Shown piece by piece: positions 1 to 8,302 of a stretch of 40,357 nucleotides of DNA. A program made the translations under genes and the position numbers. How positions within the stretch are numbered: the stretch's first letter is position 1; each line of letters starts with the position of its first letter. This stretch comes from Lentisphaeria bacterium (GTDB lineage Bacteria; Verrucomicrobiota; Lentisphaeria; Victivallales; Victivallaceae): contig JAFSTC010000098.1 of assembly GCA_017450705.1 (NCBI GenBank), positions 1-40,357 on the forward strand, in the 5' to 3' direction. The notes beneath the pieces are model-generated. The model was not told the DNA's origin, ran no database searches, and saw nothing but the letters and a program-made list of their open reading frames with translations.

Positions 1-250
1 GTATTTGAGCGCAGATGAACGTAGGTCGAGCAGTAAGCCGCGAGTGAGGCCGGGCATCGCCCGGCCGAACGCAGGCGCGCAACTTCAGAAGGGAATTACC
101 CCGAGATCCGCGCTCGCCGCGGGAAGGAACAAAAGGAGGGGTCCGGGGAGGGAAAACCGCGGAGCGGTTGTCTCTCTCCCGGCTGGACGGTCCGCGTCCA
201 AACAGCGGCCTGCGTCAAACCTGCCTGTTGACGGCAACAGAGCCAAATGA
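1..250. other. Non-coding left edge with inverted repeats
   Basis: I see no credible gene here. The only open frame, on the plus strand, gives a basic, low-complexity Arg/Ala/Pro-rich translation typical of GC-rich non-coding DNA. Two inverted repeats are visible. One is a perfect 8-bp stem with a 3-nt loop (GGCCGGGC at 48-55 with GCCCGGCC at 59-66). The other is a long nested, imperfect hairpin from 141 to 188, whose outer arms are GTCC/GGAC and whose core is AACCGC-gga-GCGGTT. They could belong to the 3' end of a gene lying left of the window or to a dispersed repeat; the window cannot decide. Confidence 0.4.
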
Positions 251-254
251 AGAA

Positions 255-289
255 AAAGGCCCGTCCGGAAAAGTGCCGGACGGGCCTTT
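255..289 (-). terminator. Rho-independent terminator
   Basis: A perfect 14-bp stem (255-268 with 276-289) closes a 7-nt loop. On the minus strand the second arm ends in TTT and runs on into a T-rich stretch (TTTTTCTT), the classic form of an intrinsic terminator. It lies 17 bp beyond the stop codon of the AhpD-like gene, so it should end the pseudopilin/AhpD-like transcript. Confidence 0.9.
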
Positions 290-306
290 GCGATGAAACG
301 CAATAC

Positions 307-684
307 TTACTTCGCCTTGAGGTCGGAATCCAGTCCGATGGCCTTGTTGTAGGTGTTGAAGAGACTGATGGAGGCGGCGACCTCGATGGCGGCCGTGATC
401 TCCTCGTCGGTGGCTCCGGCGGCCAAAGCGGCGGCGCGGTGGGCGTCGAGACAGTATTTGCATCCGTTGGCGGCGCTGACGGCGATGACGATCAACTCCT
501 TGGTCTTGGGATCCAGCCCGCGTCCGGCGCAGTCGGCGGTTTTGAGCACGCTCTCGAGGAAATCCCCGTTGCGTCCCATGACCTGGAAGACCTGGGGCAG
601 GAACCCGAAGTTCTTCTCCAGTTTCTCCTGGATCGCGACCGCCTTCGCGTCGCCCGTCTTGTTGTACATTTTGATCGATGCCAT
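307..684 (-). CDS. AhpD-like carboxymuconolactone decarboxylase family protein
   Basis: A 125-residue protein of the carboxymuconolactone decarboxylase/AhpD fold. The redox signature is present: Glu63, the CxxC pair Cys75 and Cys78 (CKYC), and His82 four residues later. In AhpD proteins these residues form a peroxidase or disulfide-reducing centre, so an alkylhydroperoxidase-type antioxidant role is likely; small all-helical members act as cytoplasmic oligomers. The start is set by an AAGGAG ribosome-binding site placed inside the last codons of the upstream pseudopilin gene, only 6 bp away, so the two are probably cotranscribed. Family assignment is firm; the physiological substrate is unknown. 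Confidence 0.85.
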   Translation of the reverse strand: MASIKMYNKTGDAKAVAIQEKLEKNFGFLPQVFQVMGRNGDFLESVLKTADCAGRGLDPKTKELIVIAVSAANGCKYCLDAHRAAALAAGATDEEITAAIEVAASISLFNTYNKAIGLDSDLKAK

Positions 685-690
685 AGTATT

Positions 691-1509
691 TTACTCCTTC
701 TTGCCGTCTGTTTTGGTATCTCCTTTGTCCGGATTGAACCAGTTGTCATCGGGAACCGCAACTGCTGCCGAAGCGGTTTTGCTCGGGTAGTAGCGATTTA
801 TTTTGTAGTTGTCCTTGTTGACGGTTTCCGCATGTCCGTCGAGACAGAAAATATTGGTATCGCCCCCGTGGACTCCGGCCAGAAGCCCGGCGCCGGAGAG
901 TTTGCTACTGGAAGTGAGATCCAAGAGCGCCCTCGCTTTTCCATAAGGGCCGCCGTCAGTGCCGGAGTTGAAGTCGGCCGAGCAACCGCCTAAAAGAAGC
1001 TGATTGGGAGAAACGAGGGTAGAACCCGCCGTCAGATACCTGGTCCCGCGGAAATCAAAACCGTTATGGGCGGCCGATCCGGGGAGCGACTGAGTGGAAA
1101 AGACGACGCCGAAGTTCTCTTTCAGGATATCGGTAAAACTGCTGCCGCCGGGCGTGAAATTGTTGACCGCACTGACCGGTGCAGGGACGATCGCCGGACA
1201 TCTGTAGGCTTTCAGGTCCTGGACCAGACCTTTCTGGATGAGATTCCAGATCCACGACGGCGGATCCGCCGGGAGCGGGGGGGTCCCGGTTTCAGAAGGG
1301 TTGTAATTCGCGCCCGATACCAGTTTCTGGTCGTTGGCGTTCATGGCGGTGGTGAGGGTTTTGGAGGTTTGATTCTGATTGCTCAGACAGTTGGTCTTTC
1401 TCGCCGTGACCCGGGCGCCCTGCAGCGCGGGGAAGAGCAGTCCGGCCAGGACCGCGATGATGCCGATCACGATCAGCAGTTCCACCAGGGTGAATCGATG
1501 CTTTCTCAT
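691..1509 (-). CDS. Type II secretion pseudopilin-like protein (H-x9-DG type)
   Basis: A 272-residue protein with a class III prepilin leader at its N-terminus: a short basic peptide, then Phe6, Thr, Leu, Val and the conserved Glu at mature position +5, followed by a ~20-residue hydrophobic helix. The residue before the cleavage site is Arg, not the usual Gly. The C-terminal region carries the H-x9-DG signature (His then nine residues then Asp-Gly, near GVHGGDTNIFCLDGH) common to the expanded pseudopilin-like families of planctomycetes and lentisphaeras. It is probably membrane-anchored and processed by a prepilin peptidase. Its function is not known; members are often encoded beside carbohydrate-use genes. 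A TTGACA/TATCTT promoter lies upstream and an AAAGGAA ribosome site supports the start. Confidence 0.85.
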   Translation of the reverse strand: MRKHRFTLVELLIVIGIIAVLAGLLFPALQGARVTARKTNCLSNQNQTSKTLTTAMNANDQKLVSGANYNPSETGTPPLPADPPSWIWNLIQKGLVQDLKAYRCPAIVPAPVSAVNNFTPGGSSFTDILKENFGVVFSTQSLPGSAAHNGFDFRGTRYLTAGSTLVSPNQLLLGGCSADFNSGTDGGPYGKARALLDLTSSSKLSGAGLLAGVHGGDTNIFCLDGHAETVNKDNYKINRYYPSKTASAAVAVPDDNWFNPDKGDTKTDGKKE

Positions 1510-1555
1510 ATTCCTTTGACCTTTCTTTGCGGGGTGAACGAGTCATCCATCTCTA

Positions 1556-1584
1556 AAGATAGCCTTTTTCCCGCCGTTTGTCAA
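1556..1584 (-). promoter_or_regulatory. Sigma-70-type promoter of the pseudopilin operon
   Basis: On the minus strand a perfect TTGACA (1579-1584) is followed after exactly 17 bp by TATCTT (1556-1561), about 47 bp before the pseudopilin start codon. Confidence 0.75.
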
Positions 1585-1653
1585 GCCGCGGAGACGAAAT
1601 AACCGCGATTTGCCGCAAAATCGATCACCTGGTGCCGTCTTCTCCGAAGTTGA

Positions 1654-1682
1654 TTGCAAGTGAGGCGAAACGGTGTTATATT
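1654..1682 (+). promoter_or_regulatory. Sigma-70-type promoter of valS
   Basis: TTGCAA (1654-1659), 17 bp, then TATATT (1677-1682), about 55 bp before the valS start. It lies back to back with the pseudopilin promoter. No T-box-like leader was seen in the ~48-nt untranslated region. Confidence 0.7.
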
Positions 1683-1736
1683 ATAGAGAATAGCTGTATT
1701 TTCATTTCCAAAAAAGTTTTGAAGGAACGAAGCGAT

Positions 1737-4388
1737 ATGAGCGAACTGGAAACTCTGCCGCGGGCCTACGAGCCCGCCGACGTCGAAAAGAAATGGTATC
1801 CCGTCTGGGAGAAAAACGGCGACTTTCACGGCCGGGCCGATTCGGAAAAACCGCCGTTCTCCATCGTCATCCCGCCGCCCAACGTGACGGGCATCCTGAC
1901 GCTGGGGCACGTGCTGAACAATACATTGCAGGACATCCTCTGCCGCCGCGCCCGGATGAAGGGGTTCGAAGTCTGCTGGTTCCCCGGCACCGACCACGCC
2001 GGCATCGCCACCGAGTCCAAGGTGGTCAAGTATCTCAAGGAGAAGCAGAACGTCACCCGCGACGAACTGGGCAGAGAAGAGTTCATCAAGCGCGTCTGGC
2101 AGTGGAAGGAGGAGTTCGGCGGCAAGATCATCCGCCAGCTCCGCACCCTGGGCTGCTCCTGCGACTGGGAGCGGGAGCGCTTCACCATGGACGAAGGGCT
2201 TTCCGACGCGGTCAAAAAGGTCTTCGTCGCCCTCTACAAAAAAGGGTACATCTACCGCGGCCAGAGAATGATCAACTGGTGCCCCGCCGCCAAGAGCGCC
2301 CTCTCCGACGAGGAGGTGATCTACCGCGACGTGCCCGGCAAGTTCTATTATTTCCGCTACCCGCTGGCCGAGGGGGAGGGGGCGCTGATCGTGGCCACCA
2401 CCCGGCCCGAGACCATGTTCGGCGACACCGCCGTCGCGGTGCATCCCGACGACGGGCGCTACAACAAACTCATCGGCAAGTTCGTGAAACTGCCGCTGAC
2501 CGACCGTCTCATCCCCATCGTCGGCGACGTCCACGCCGATCCGACCAAGGGCACGGGGTGCGTCAAGATCACCCCGGGACACGATCCCAACGACTTCGAA
2601 GTCGGCAAACGGCACAACCTCGAAGTCATCAACATCATGAACAACGACGGAACGCTCAATGATCTCTGCCCCGCCGAATTCGTCGGTCTGGACCGCTTCG
2701 TCGCCCGCGACCTCTGCGTCAAGCGGATGACGGAGCAGGGACTGGTGGAGAAGATCGAGGACATCACCCACGCCGTCGGCTACTCCGAGCGGGGCGGCGT
2801 GCCCATCGAAACGCTGGTGAGCTCCCAGTGGTTCTGCAGGATGGACGAACTGGCCAAGCCCGCCATCGAGGCGGTGAAGTCGGGCAAGATCAAGTTCTAC
2901 CCCGAGCGCTGGACCAAGACCTACTTCCACTGGATGGAGAACATCCAGGACTGGTGCATCTCCCGGCAGCTCTGGTGGGGCCACCGCATCCCCGCGTGGT
3001 ACAACGACGAAAACGGCGAAGTCTACGTCGGCGAGGAGCCCCCGACCGCCCCCGGCAAGTGGCGTCAGGAGGAGGATGTGCTCGATACCTGGTTCAGCAG
3101 CTGGCTCTGGCCCTTCTCCATCATGGGCTGGCCCGAGGACACGAAGGAGCTGGAAAAGTTCTATCCCACCAACGATCTCGTGACCGGGCCGGACATCATC
3201 TTCTTCTGGGTCGCCCGCATGATCATGGCCGGATGCGAGTTCAAGGGCGCGATCCCCTTCCGCAACGTCTACTTTACCAGCATCATCCGCGACGAAAAGG
3301 GCCGCAAGCTCTCCAAGTCCCTGGGCAACTCCCCCGATCCGCTGGACGTGATTTCCGAATACGGCGCGGACGCGCTGCGGTTCTCCATCGTCTACATCGC
3401 CCCCGTGGGCATGGATATCCGGTACAACAACGAAAAGTGCGAGATCGGCCGCAACTTCGCCAACAAGCTGTGGAACGCCTGCCGTTTCCGCCAGATGCAG
3501 GGAGGCGTCTCCGCCGATTTCGGCCGTCTGCCGGGCGGTCTCTCCGGCGACGAGAAGTGGATGATCTCCAAACTCAACGCGGCCATCGCGGACATCGAAA
3601 GCGAACTTGAAAAGTTCCGCTTCCACGCGGCGGCCCACGCCCTGTACGATCTGGTGTGGTCCGATTTCTGCGACTGGTTCGTCGAAGCCGAAAAGCTGCC
3701 CATGCGCGCCGGCGGCGCGGAGAAGGAGCGGGCGCTGGCCGTGCTGGACTACGCCTTGTTCCGCATCCTCAAACTGCTGCATCCCTTCATGCCCTTCATC
3801 ACCGAGGAACTGGCTCACCGCATGGGCTTCGTCGAGGAGGGCAAGTCGATCATGTACGCCGCCTGGCCCGAGGCCGATCCCGCGGCGGTTTTCGATCCCG
3901 CCGAAACGGCTCTCACCGACGGCAAGTTCGAACTGGTGCGCATCGGGCGTTTCCTGCGGTCCAGTTACAACATCCCCGATGGCAAGAAGCTCGACTTCCA
4001 CATCAAGGCCGCCGGAGAGAAGGAACTGGAGGCGCTCCGCTCCCAGAAGGCCTCCCTCGAACTTCTGCTCAACGCGCAGAAGATCGAGATCTCCCTTGCG
4101 CCCTTCGACAGCGCTGCCCACGGGGCCGCGCCCTCCCAGCCCGGCGCCATGGGCGTCATCAGCCTGCCGCTGGCCGGACTCATCGACGTGGCCGCCGAAA
4201 TCGCCCGGCTGGAGAAACAGCTCAAGGACATCAACGGCTGGATCGCTTCCGCCAAAGGCAAGCTGGCCAACGAGCGCTTCGTGAAAAATGCCCCGCCCCA
4301 GGTCGTCGCCGACGCAAGAGCCGGTCTGGCCGACCTCGAGGCGAGAAAGACCCGGACCGAGGAACTGCTCTCCTCGCTCAAAGGGTGA
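1737..4388 (+). CDS. valS: Valyl-tRNA synthetase
   Basis: An 883-residue class I aminoacyl-tRNA synthetase that charges tRNA-Val with valine in the cytoplasm. The HIGH-type motif is TLGH at residues 55-58, just after PPPNVTG. The CP1 editing domain shows TTRPET from residue 221 and a DWERERFTMD block. The KMSKS loop is KLSKS at residues 524-528. After the anticodon-binding domain, the last ~65 residues form the ValRS-specific C-terminal coiled coil that clamps the tRNA. The length is normal for the bacterial enzyme. The frame stays open upstream to 1578, but the ATG at 1737 is preferred because it has a GAAGGA ribosome-binding site, matches the family N-terminus and lies downstream of a good promoter. 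It heads a transcript that continues into glnN 31 bp later. Confidence 0.97.
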   Translation: MSELETLPRAYEPADVEKKWYPVWEKNGDFHGRADSEKPPFSIVIPPPNVTGILTLGHVLNNTLQDILCRRARMKGFEVCWFPGTDHAGIATESKVVKYLKEKQNVTRDELGREEFIKRVWQWKEEFGGKIIRQLRTLGCSCDWERERFTMDEGLSDAVKKVFVALYKKGYIYRGQRMINWCPAAKSALSDEEVIYRDVPGKFYYFRYPLAEGEGALIVATTRPETMFGDTAVAVHPDDGRYNKLIGKFVKLPLTDRLIPIVGDVHADPTKGTGCVKITPGHDPNDFEVGKRHNLEVINIMNNDGTLNDLCPAEFVGLDRFVARDLCVKRMTEQGLVEKIEDITHAVGYSERGGVPIETLVSSQWFCRMDELAKPAIEAVKSGKIKFYPERWTKTYFHWMENIQDWCISRQLWWGHRIPAWYNDENGEVYVGEEPPTAPGKWRQEEDVLDTWFSSWLWPFSIMGWPEDTKELEKFYPTNDLVTGPDIIFFWVARMIMAGCEFKGAIPFRNVYFTSIIRDEKGRKLSKSLGNSPDPLDVISEYGADALRFSIVYIAPVGMDIRYNNEKCEIGRNFANKLWNACRFRQMQGGVSADFGRLPGGLSGDEKWMISKLNAAIADIESELEKFRFHAAAHALYDLVWSDFCDWFVEAEKLPMRAGGAEKERALAVLDYALFRILKLLHPFMPFITEELAHRMGFVEEGKSIMYAAWPEADPAAVFDPAETALTDGKFELVRIGRFLRSSYNIPDGKKLDFHIKAAGEKELEALRSQKASLELLLNAQKIEISLAPFDSAAHGAAPSQPGAMGVISLPLAGLIDVAAEIARLEKQLKDINGWIASAKGKLANERFVKNAPPQVVADARAGLADLEARKTRTEELLSSLKG

Positions 4389-4419
4389 GCAGCAAGAGAG
4401 ATCCCGGGGGGAATGAAAA

Positions 4420-6552
4420 ATGGATAGTTTCAGGGAGAAGGCGGTCGCCGCCATCGCCGCCGACCGGGCCTGCGGTCCGGTGAAGTTCTCCGAACCGCTG
4501 GAAGAGCTGTTCGGAGCCGATGTCTTCAACGAAAAGGCCATGCGGGAGTATCTCGCCCCCGGCGCCTTCCGGAAATTCGCCGACTGCCTCGCCAACCGGA
4601 GGACCATTCCGCCGGAACTGGCCGAGGAGATCGCCGAGGCCATGAAGACCTGGGCTCTGGAGCGGGGGGCGACCCATTACTCCCACTGGTTCCTGCCGCT
4701 CACGGGCTCCAGCGCCGAAAAGCACGACTCCTTCGTCGAACCCGACCAGAAGGGCGGGATGACGCTGAAGTTTTCGGGCAAGAACCTCATCGTGGGCGAG
4801 CCCGACGCCTCCAGTCTTCCCAACGGCGGACTGCGCTCCACCTTCGAGGCCCGGGGCTACACGGCGTGGGACCCCTGCAGTCCCGCCTTCATCAGAAGGG
4901 GCGAGAACACGGCCACGCTCTGCATCCCCACCGTCTTCTGTTCGTGCAACGGCGAGGTGCTGGACAAGAAGACGCCGCTCCTGCGCTCCATCCAGGCCGT
5001 TTCCGCTCAGGCGGAGCGTCTGGCCCGCTGTTTCGGCATCGAAGGCAAAGCCGTCATCACCCTCGGCGCGGAGCAGGAGTATTTCCTCGTCGATAAACGG
5101 CTCTACTTCTGCCGTCCCGATCTCGTCCAGACCGGCCGGACCCTTTTCGGCGCCAAGCCCCCCAAGCATCAGCAGCTGGGGGATCACTACTTCAGCACCA
5201 TCAAGCCCCGGATCCTCAATTTCATGGCCGAGGTCGATCATGAATTGTGGCGTTTGGGCATCCCCGCCAAGACCCGCCACAACGAGACGGCTCCGGCCCA
5301 GTTCGAGCTGGCGCCCACCTACGAGGAATCCAATCTGGCCTGCGATCACAACATGCTGATCATGGAGATCCTGCGTCAGGTCGCCGACCGGCACAAGCTG
5401 GTCTGCCTGTTCCACGAGAAGCCCTTCGCCTCCATCAACGGCTCCGGCAAGCACAACAACTGGTCGATCCGCGTGGGGAACGTCAATCTGCTGGATCAGG
5501 GGAGCGACCCCAAGCGCAACGCCCTCTTCCTCACCACGCTGTGCGCCGTCATCGAGGCGGTCTCGCTCCACGGCGATCTGCTGCGGACGGCCACCATCGG
5601 CGCCGGGAACGATCACCGGCTCGGCGCGGCCGAAGCGCCCCCCGCCATCATGTCGATCTTTCTGGGAGACCAGCTTACGGGGATCCTCGAGGAGCTGGAG
5701 ACGGGGGACAAATCCAAACGGAGCGAGGCGCGCAAACTCCGGGTCGGCGTCGACACCCTGCCGCAGCTGCCCGTCGACAGCACCGACCGCAACCGGACCA
5801 GTCCCTTCGCCTTCACGGGGACGAAGTTCGAGTTCCGCGCTCCCGGGGCCAGCAGCAGCTGCGCCACGCCCAACACCGTGCTCAACACCATCGTCGCCGA
5901 GTCTTTCGACCGCATCGCCACGATTCTGGAGGGGGCAACACCCGACAACTTCAACGCCGTGCTGTCGAAGACGCTGCACGACATCATCAGAAAGCACAAG
6001 CGCATCATCTTCAACGGCGACAATTACACGCTCGCCTGGGTACAGGAGGCCCAGCGGCGGGGGCTCCCCAATCTCCGGACCACCCCCGAGGCCCTCACGG
6101 CCCTGCTGGACGAGAAAAACATCGCTCTGTACGAGAAATACAAGGTCTTTTCCCGCACGGAAGTTTTCTCCCGGTACGAGGTCTTCCTGCGGGAATACAA
6201 GCGCAGGATCCATATCGAGGGAGAGCTTTCTCTGAGTCTCGCCCGGACCTTGATCTACCCCGCCGTCATGGAGGAGATCAACCGCCTGAGCACCGTGCTG
6301 GTCAACTGCGGATCCTTGAATCTGACCGTGGCCGCCGGCAACGCGCGCAAGATGATCGACGCCCTTTCACCGAAACTCGCCGCGATGCTGGAGGAGTGCG
6401 ACATCCTCGAAGGCGCTCTCGTGAGCGACGATCCCGGTCCCATCCTTCAGGCCATGGGCAACATGCGCAAGGAGGCCGATGCGCTGGAGCTTCTGGTGGA
6501 CGATCGGCTGTGGCCCCTGCCGAAATACCGCGAACTTCTCTTCATCTACTGA
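4420..6552 (+). CDS. glnN: Type III glutamine synthetase
   Basis: A 710-residue type III glutamine synthetase, which makes glutamine from glutamate, ammonia and ATP. The long form is diagnostic: GSI is ~470 and GSII ~350 residues. Type III blocks that I recognise include GLRSTFEARGYTAWDP near the N-terminal third, an NGSGKHNNWS catalytic-domain motif and DRNRTSPFAFTGTKFEFR. It follows valS after 31 bp with only a weak GGGGGGA ribosome site, so translation probably relies on the valS transcript. Its stop codon overlaps the start of the next gene by one base. No NtrC-type site or PII gene is seen here, so how it is nitrogen-regulated is not visible. Confidence 0.95.
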   Translation: MDSFREKAVAAIAADRACGPVKFSEPLEELFGADVFNEKAMREYLAPGAFRKFADCLANRRTIPPELAEEIAEAMKTWALERGATHYSHWFLPLTGSSAEKHDSFVEPDQKGGMTLKFSGKNLIVGEPDASSLPNGGLRSTFEARGYTAWDPCSPAFIRRGENTATLCIPTVFCSCNGEVLDKKTPLLRSIQAVSAQAERLARCFGIEGKAVITLGAEQEYFLVDKRLYFCRPDLVQTGRTLFGAKPPKHQQLGDHYFSTIKPRILNFMAEVDHELWRLGIPAKTRHNETAPAQFELAPTYEESNLACDHNMLIMEILRQVADRHKLVCLFHEKPFASINGSGKHNNWSIRVGNVNLLDQGSDPKRNALFLTTLCAVIEAVSLHGDLLRTATIGAGNDHRLGAAEAPPAIMSIFLGDQLTGILEELETGDKSKRSEARKLRVGVDTLPQLPVDSTDRNRTSPFAFTGTKFEFRAPGASSSCATPNTVLNTIVAESFDRIATILEGATPDNFNAVLSKTLHDIIRKHKRIIFNGDNYTLAWVQEAQRRGLPNLRTTPEALTALLDEKNIALYEKYKVFSRTEVFSRYEVFLREYKRRIHIEGELSLSLARTLIYPAVMEEINRLSTVLVNCGSLNLTVAAGNARKMIDALSPKLAAMLEECDILEGALVSDDPGPILQAMGNMRKEADALELLVDDRLWPLPKYRELLFIY

Positions 6553-7421
6553 TGGAAAATTTGAAAGACTTCGAATTTCTCCACGCCGCGCCGGGCAGCG
6601 CGGAACAGAACGCCTGTCTCCCGATGCTGGGCGTGTGCTTCGACGAGTGGAAAGGGGACATCCCCCGCATGCCCTTCGTCGAGGAGTCCTTCATTGCGCG
6701 GACTTCTGACGGGCGCGTTGCCGGACACGTCGGCCTCATGCCCATGCGCGTCCATGGAGGGAAAGGCACCCTGCGCGTGGCCGGGATCGCCTCGGTGGGC
6801 GTCGACCCCGCGTTCCGCCGCCGCGGCCTTGCCGCCGAACTTTGCCGGAGGGCCGCCGACTGGGCCGCGGAACAGCGGTATGATTCGCTTGCACTCTACA
6901 CCGGCGTCAACCGGGTGTACGCCGTCTGCGGGTGGCAGGATTACCCCGTGCGGTCCCTGACGCTGGAAAACCCCGCACCGTCGGAGCACCCCGGCCGCCC
7001 CGGTCCGGATTTGACGGAAGATGAAAAGGCCTCCATCGTCAAGTGGTACGAGGCCGGTCCGGTTTTTCCGGGCAAAGTCATCCGCGAAGAAAAGGCCCTC
7101 TTCCACAGCTGGGAGCAGGTGTTCCGCACGCCGGATTTTTCCTGGTACACGGGCAAAGGCGGCTACGCCCTCGTCTACCACGGTGTTTTGGCGGAAATGG
7201 CCGGGCCGGGACTCTCCCGCGATCTTTTCCGCGGCGTGAAAACGGCCTTCCTCTCTCCGGACGACCCTGCCGCGGAGAGACTTCTTGCCGCAGGGTGGCG
7301 GATCGCCGCCCGCGACGAAGCCCATCCCGCCGCCTGGGGCGGTGAAAACGTGATGATCCGGCCCGTCGGGGAGGGCAGGGCTTTCCCCGGACTCTTCTTC
7401 TCCCTTGCCGACAAATTTTAA
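6552..7421 (+). CDS. GNAT family N-acetyltransferase, Eis-like N-terminal half
   Basis: A 289-residue protein whose first ~150 residues form a GNAT acetyltransferase domain. The acetyl-CoA-binding motif A is seen as VGVDPAFRRRGLAAEL, followed by a Tyr-x3-Gly-Trp segment (VYAVCGW). This arrangement, with a second poorly conserved half, recalls Eis-like acetyltransferases, but I cannot assign a substrate. The start ATG overlaps the glnN stop (TGATG), which argues for translational coupling. Its TAA stop shares bases with the TAA of the opposing dihydrouridine synthase gene in the palindrome TTAA, so the two convergent genes have no intergenic space. Confidence 0.75.
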   Translation: MENLKDFEFLHAAPGSAEQNACLPMLGVCFDEWKGDIPRMPFVEESFIARTSDGRVAGHVGLMPMRVHGGKGTLRVAGIASVGVDPAFRRRGLAAELCRRAADWAAEQRYDSLALYTGVNRVYAVCGWQDYPVRSLTLENPAPSEHPGRPGPDLTEDEKASIVKWYEAGPVFPGKVIREEKALFHSWEQVFRTPDFSWYTGKGGYALVYHGVLAEMAGPGLSRDLFRGVKTAFLSPDDPAAERLLAAGWRIAARDEAHPAAWGGENVMIRPVGEGRAFPGLFFSLADKF

Positions 7422-8302
7422 GACTTCCGGCGGCGTTCTCCGCAGAGCGCCCTGAACTCGGGGGAATCCTCTCCCCAGATCATTCGGACAAGCTCCAGTT
7501 TGTTGCCGCCGTGAGCGTCGAATGCCTCGAGGGCCGCGGAAAAGCGCCGTCTTCCCTCTTCGGGGGAGGGGACATCCGCGTTTTCGAACCGCAAAAGCAG
7601 CCAGGGATCCCTGAGCAGGCCCCGGGCGATCATGAGTCCCGCCGCGCCGGTCTCTTCCAAAAGCGTCAGACCGTCTTCCGCATCGGAAATATCCCCGTTG
7701 ACGATGACGGGCAGGGGAGAGGCGGCCGCCGCGGCTTTCCGCAGACGCTCCGTTCTTCCGGGCACGGGGAGATACTGCTCCCGGACCGTCCGGAAGTGGA
7801 TGAAAAATTTGTCGATCCCGGCGTCCGCAAGACGGGGAATGAGTTCGGTCATTTCCTCCGGATCCGAAAATCCTGTGCGCATTTTGACGGAGAAGGGTGT
7901 TTTCTGACCGATGACGCTCCGGATGGTTCTGACCGTTTCCGCAAGACGGAGGGGATCTTTCAGCGCGCCGCCGCCCGCGCCGCCCGAGACCACCCTTTTG
8001 GAGGGGCAGCCGCAGTTGAGATCTATGCCGACCGCGCCGGCTTCGAGGCATTTTACCGCAAGTTCGCCGAGCACGTCCCCCCGGGTCCCCATGATCTGCG
8101 CCGTGACGGGAAGGCCGCTTTCAAGGTAGGGGGCAAGAAATTCACGGACTTTTTTCTCCCCGCAGCAGGCGTTCGAGACCCGGAGAAAGGGGGTCATCCA
8201 GCGTCTGACGAGGCCGAGACTGCCGACGGCCCGCACGAAGGGCGTCTGCGACGCGCCCTCCATGGGTCCAGGCCATATCTCAATGTTTTTCCGTGACGTC
8301 AT
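7418..8302 (-). CDS. tRNA-dihydrouridine synthase, DusC-like
   Basis: A protein of about 294 residues of the FMN-dependent Dus family, which reduces specific uridines of tRNA to dihydrouridine. It starts with the family PGPMEGA segment that binds FMN. The block IDLNCGCPSKRV holds the catalytic cysteine and is followed by a glycine-rich stretch (SGGAGGGAL) closely matching what I recall of E. coli DusC. VIVNGDISDAED and GLMIARGLL are the usual C-terminal FMN/phosphate segments. I chose the ATG at 8302; another lies at 8347, but it would add 15 atypical residues. Either start overlaps the 3' end of the upstream S41 protease gene, so the two are coupled. No clear ribosome-binding site is seen. 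DusC is the best guess; DusA/B specificity cannot be excluded. Confidence 0.88.
   Translation of the reverse strand: MTSRKNIEIWPGPMEGASQTPFVRAVGSLGLVRRWMTPFLRVSNACCGEKKVREFLAPYLESGLPVTAQIMGTRGDVLGELAVKCLEAGAVGIDLNCGCPSKRVVSGGAGGGALKDPLRLAETVRTIRSVIGQKTPFSVKMRTGFSDPEEMTELIPRLADAGIDKFFIHFRTVREQYLPVPGRTERLRKAAAAASPLPVIVNGDISDAEDGLTLLEETGAAGLMIARGLLRDPWLLLRFENADVPSPEEGRRRFSAALEAFDAHGGNKLELVRMIWGEDSPEFRALCGERRRKS

Noticed and set aside
5-250. An 81-residue plus-strand ORF at the left end
   Set aside because: The translation is basic and low-complexity, and the DNA is dominated by inverted repeats.
1581-4643. A 1020-residue open frame on the minus strand opposite valS
   Set aside because: It mirrors valS codon by codon in a GC-rich genome, has a repetitive Gly/Asp/Val-rich translation and matches no family; valS has all expected motifs.
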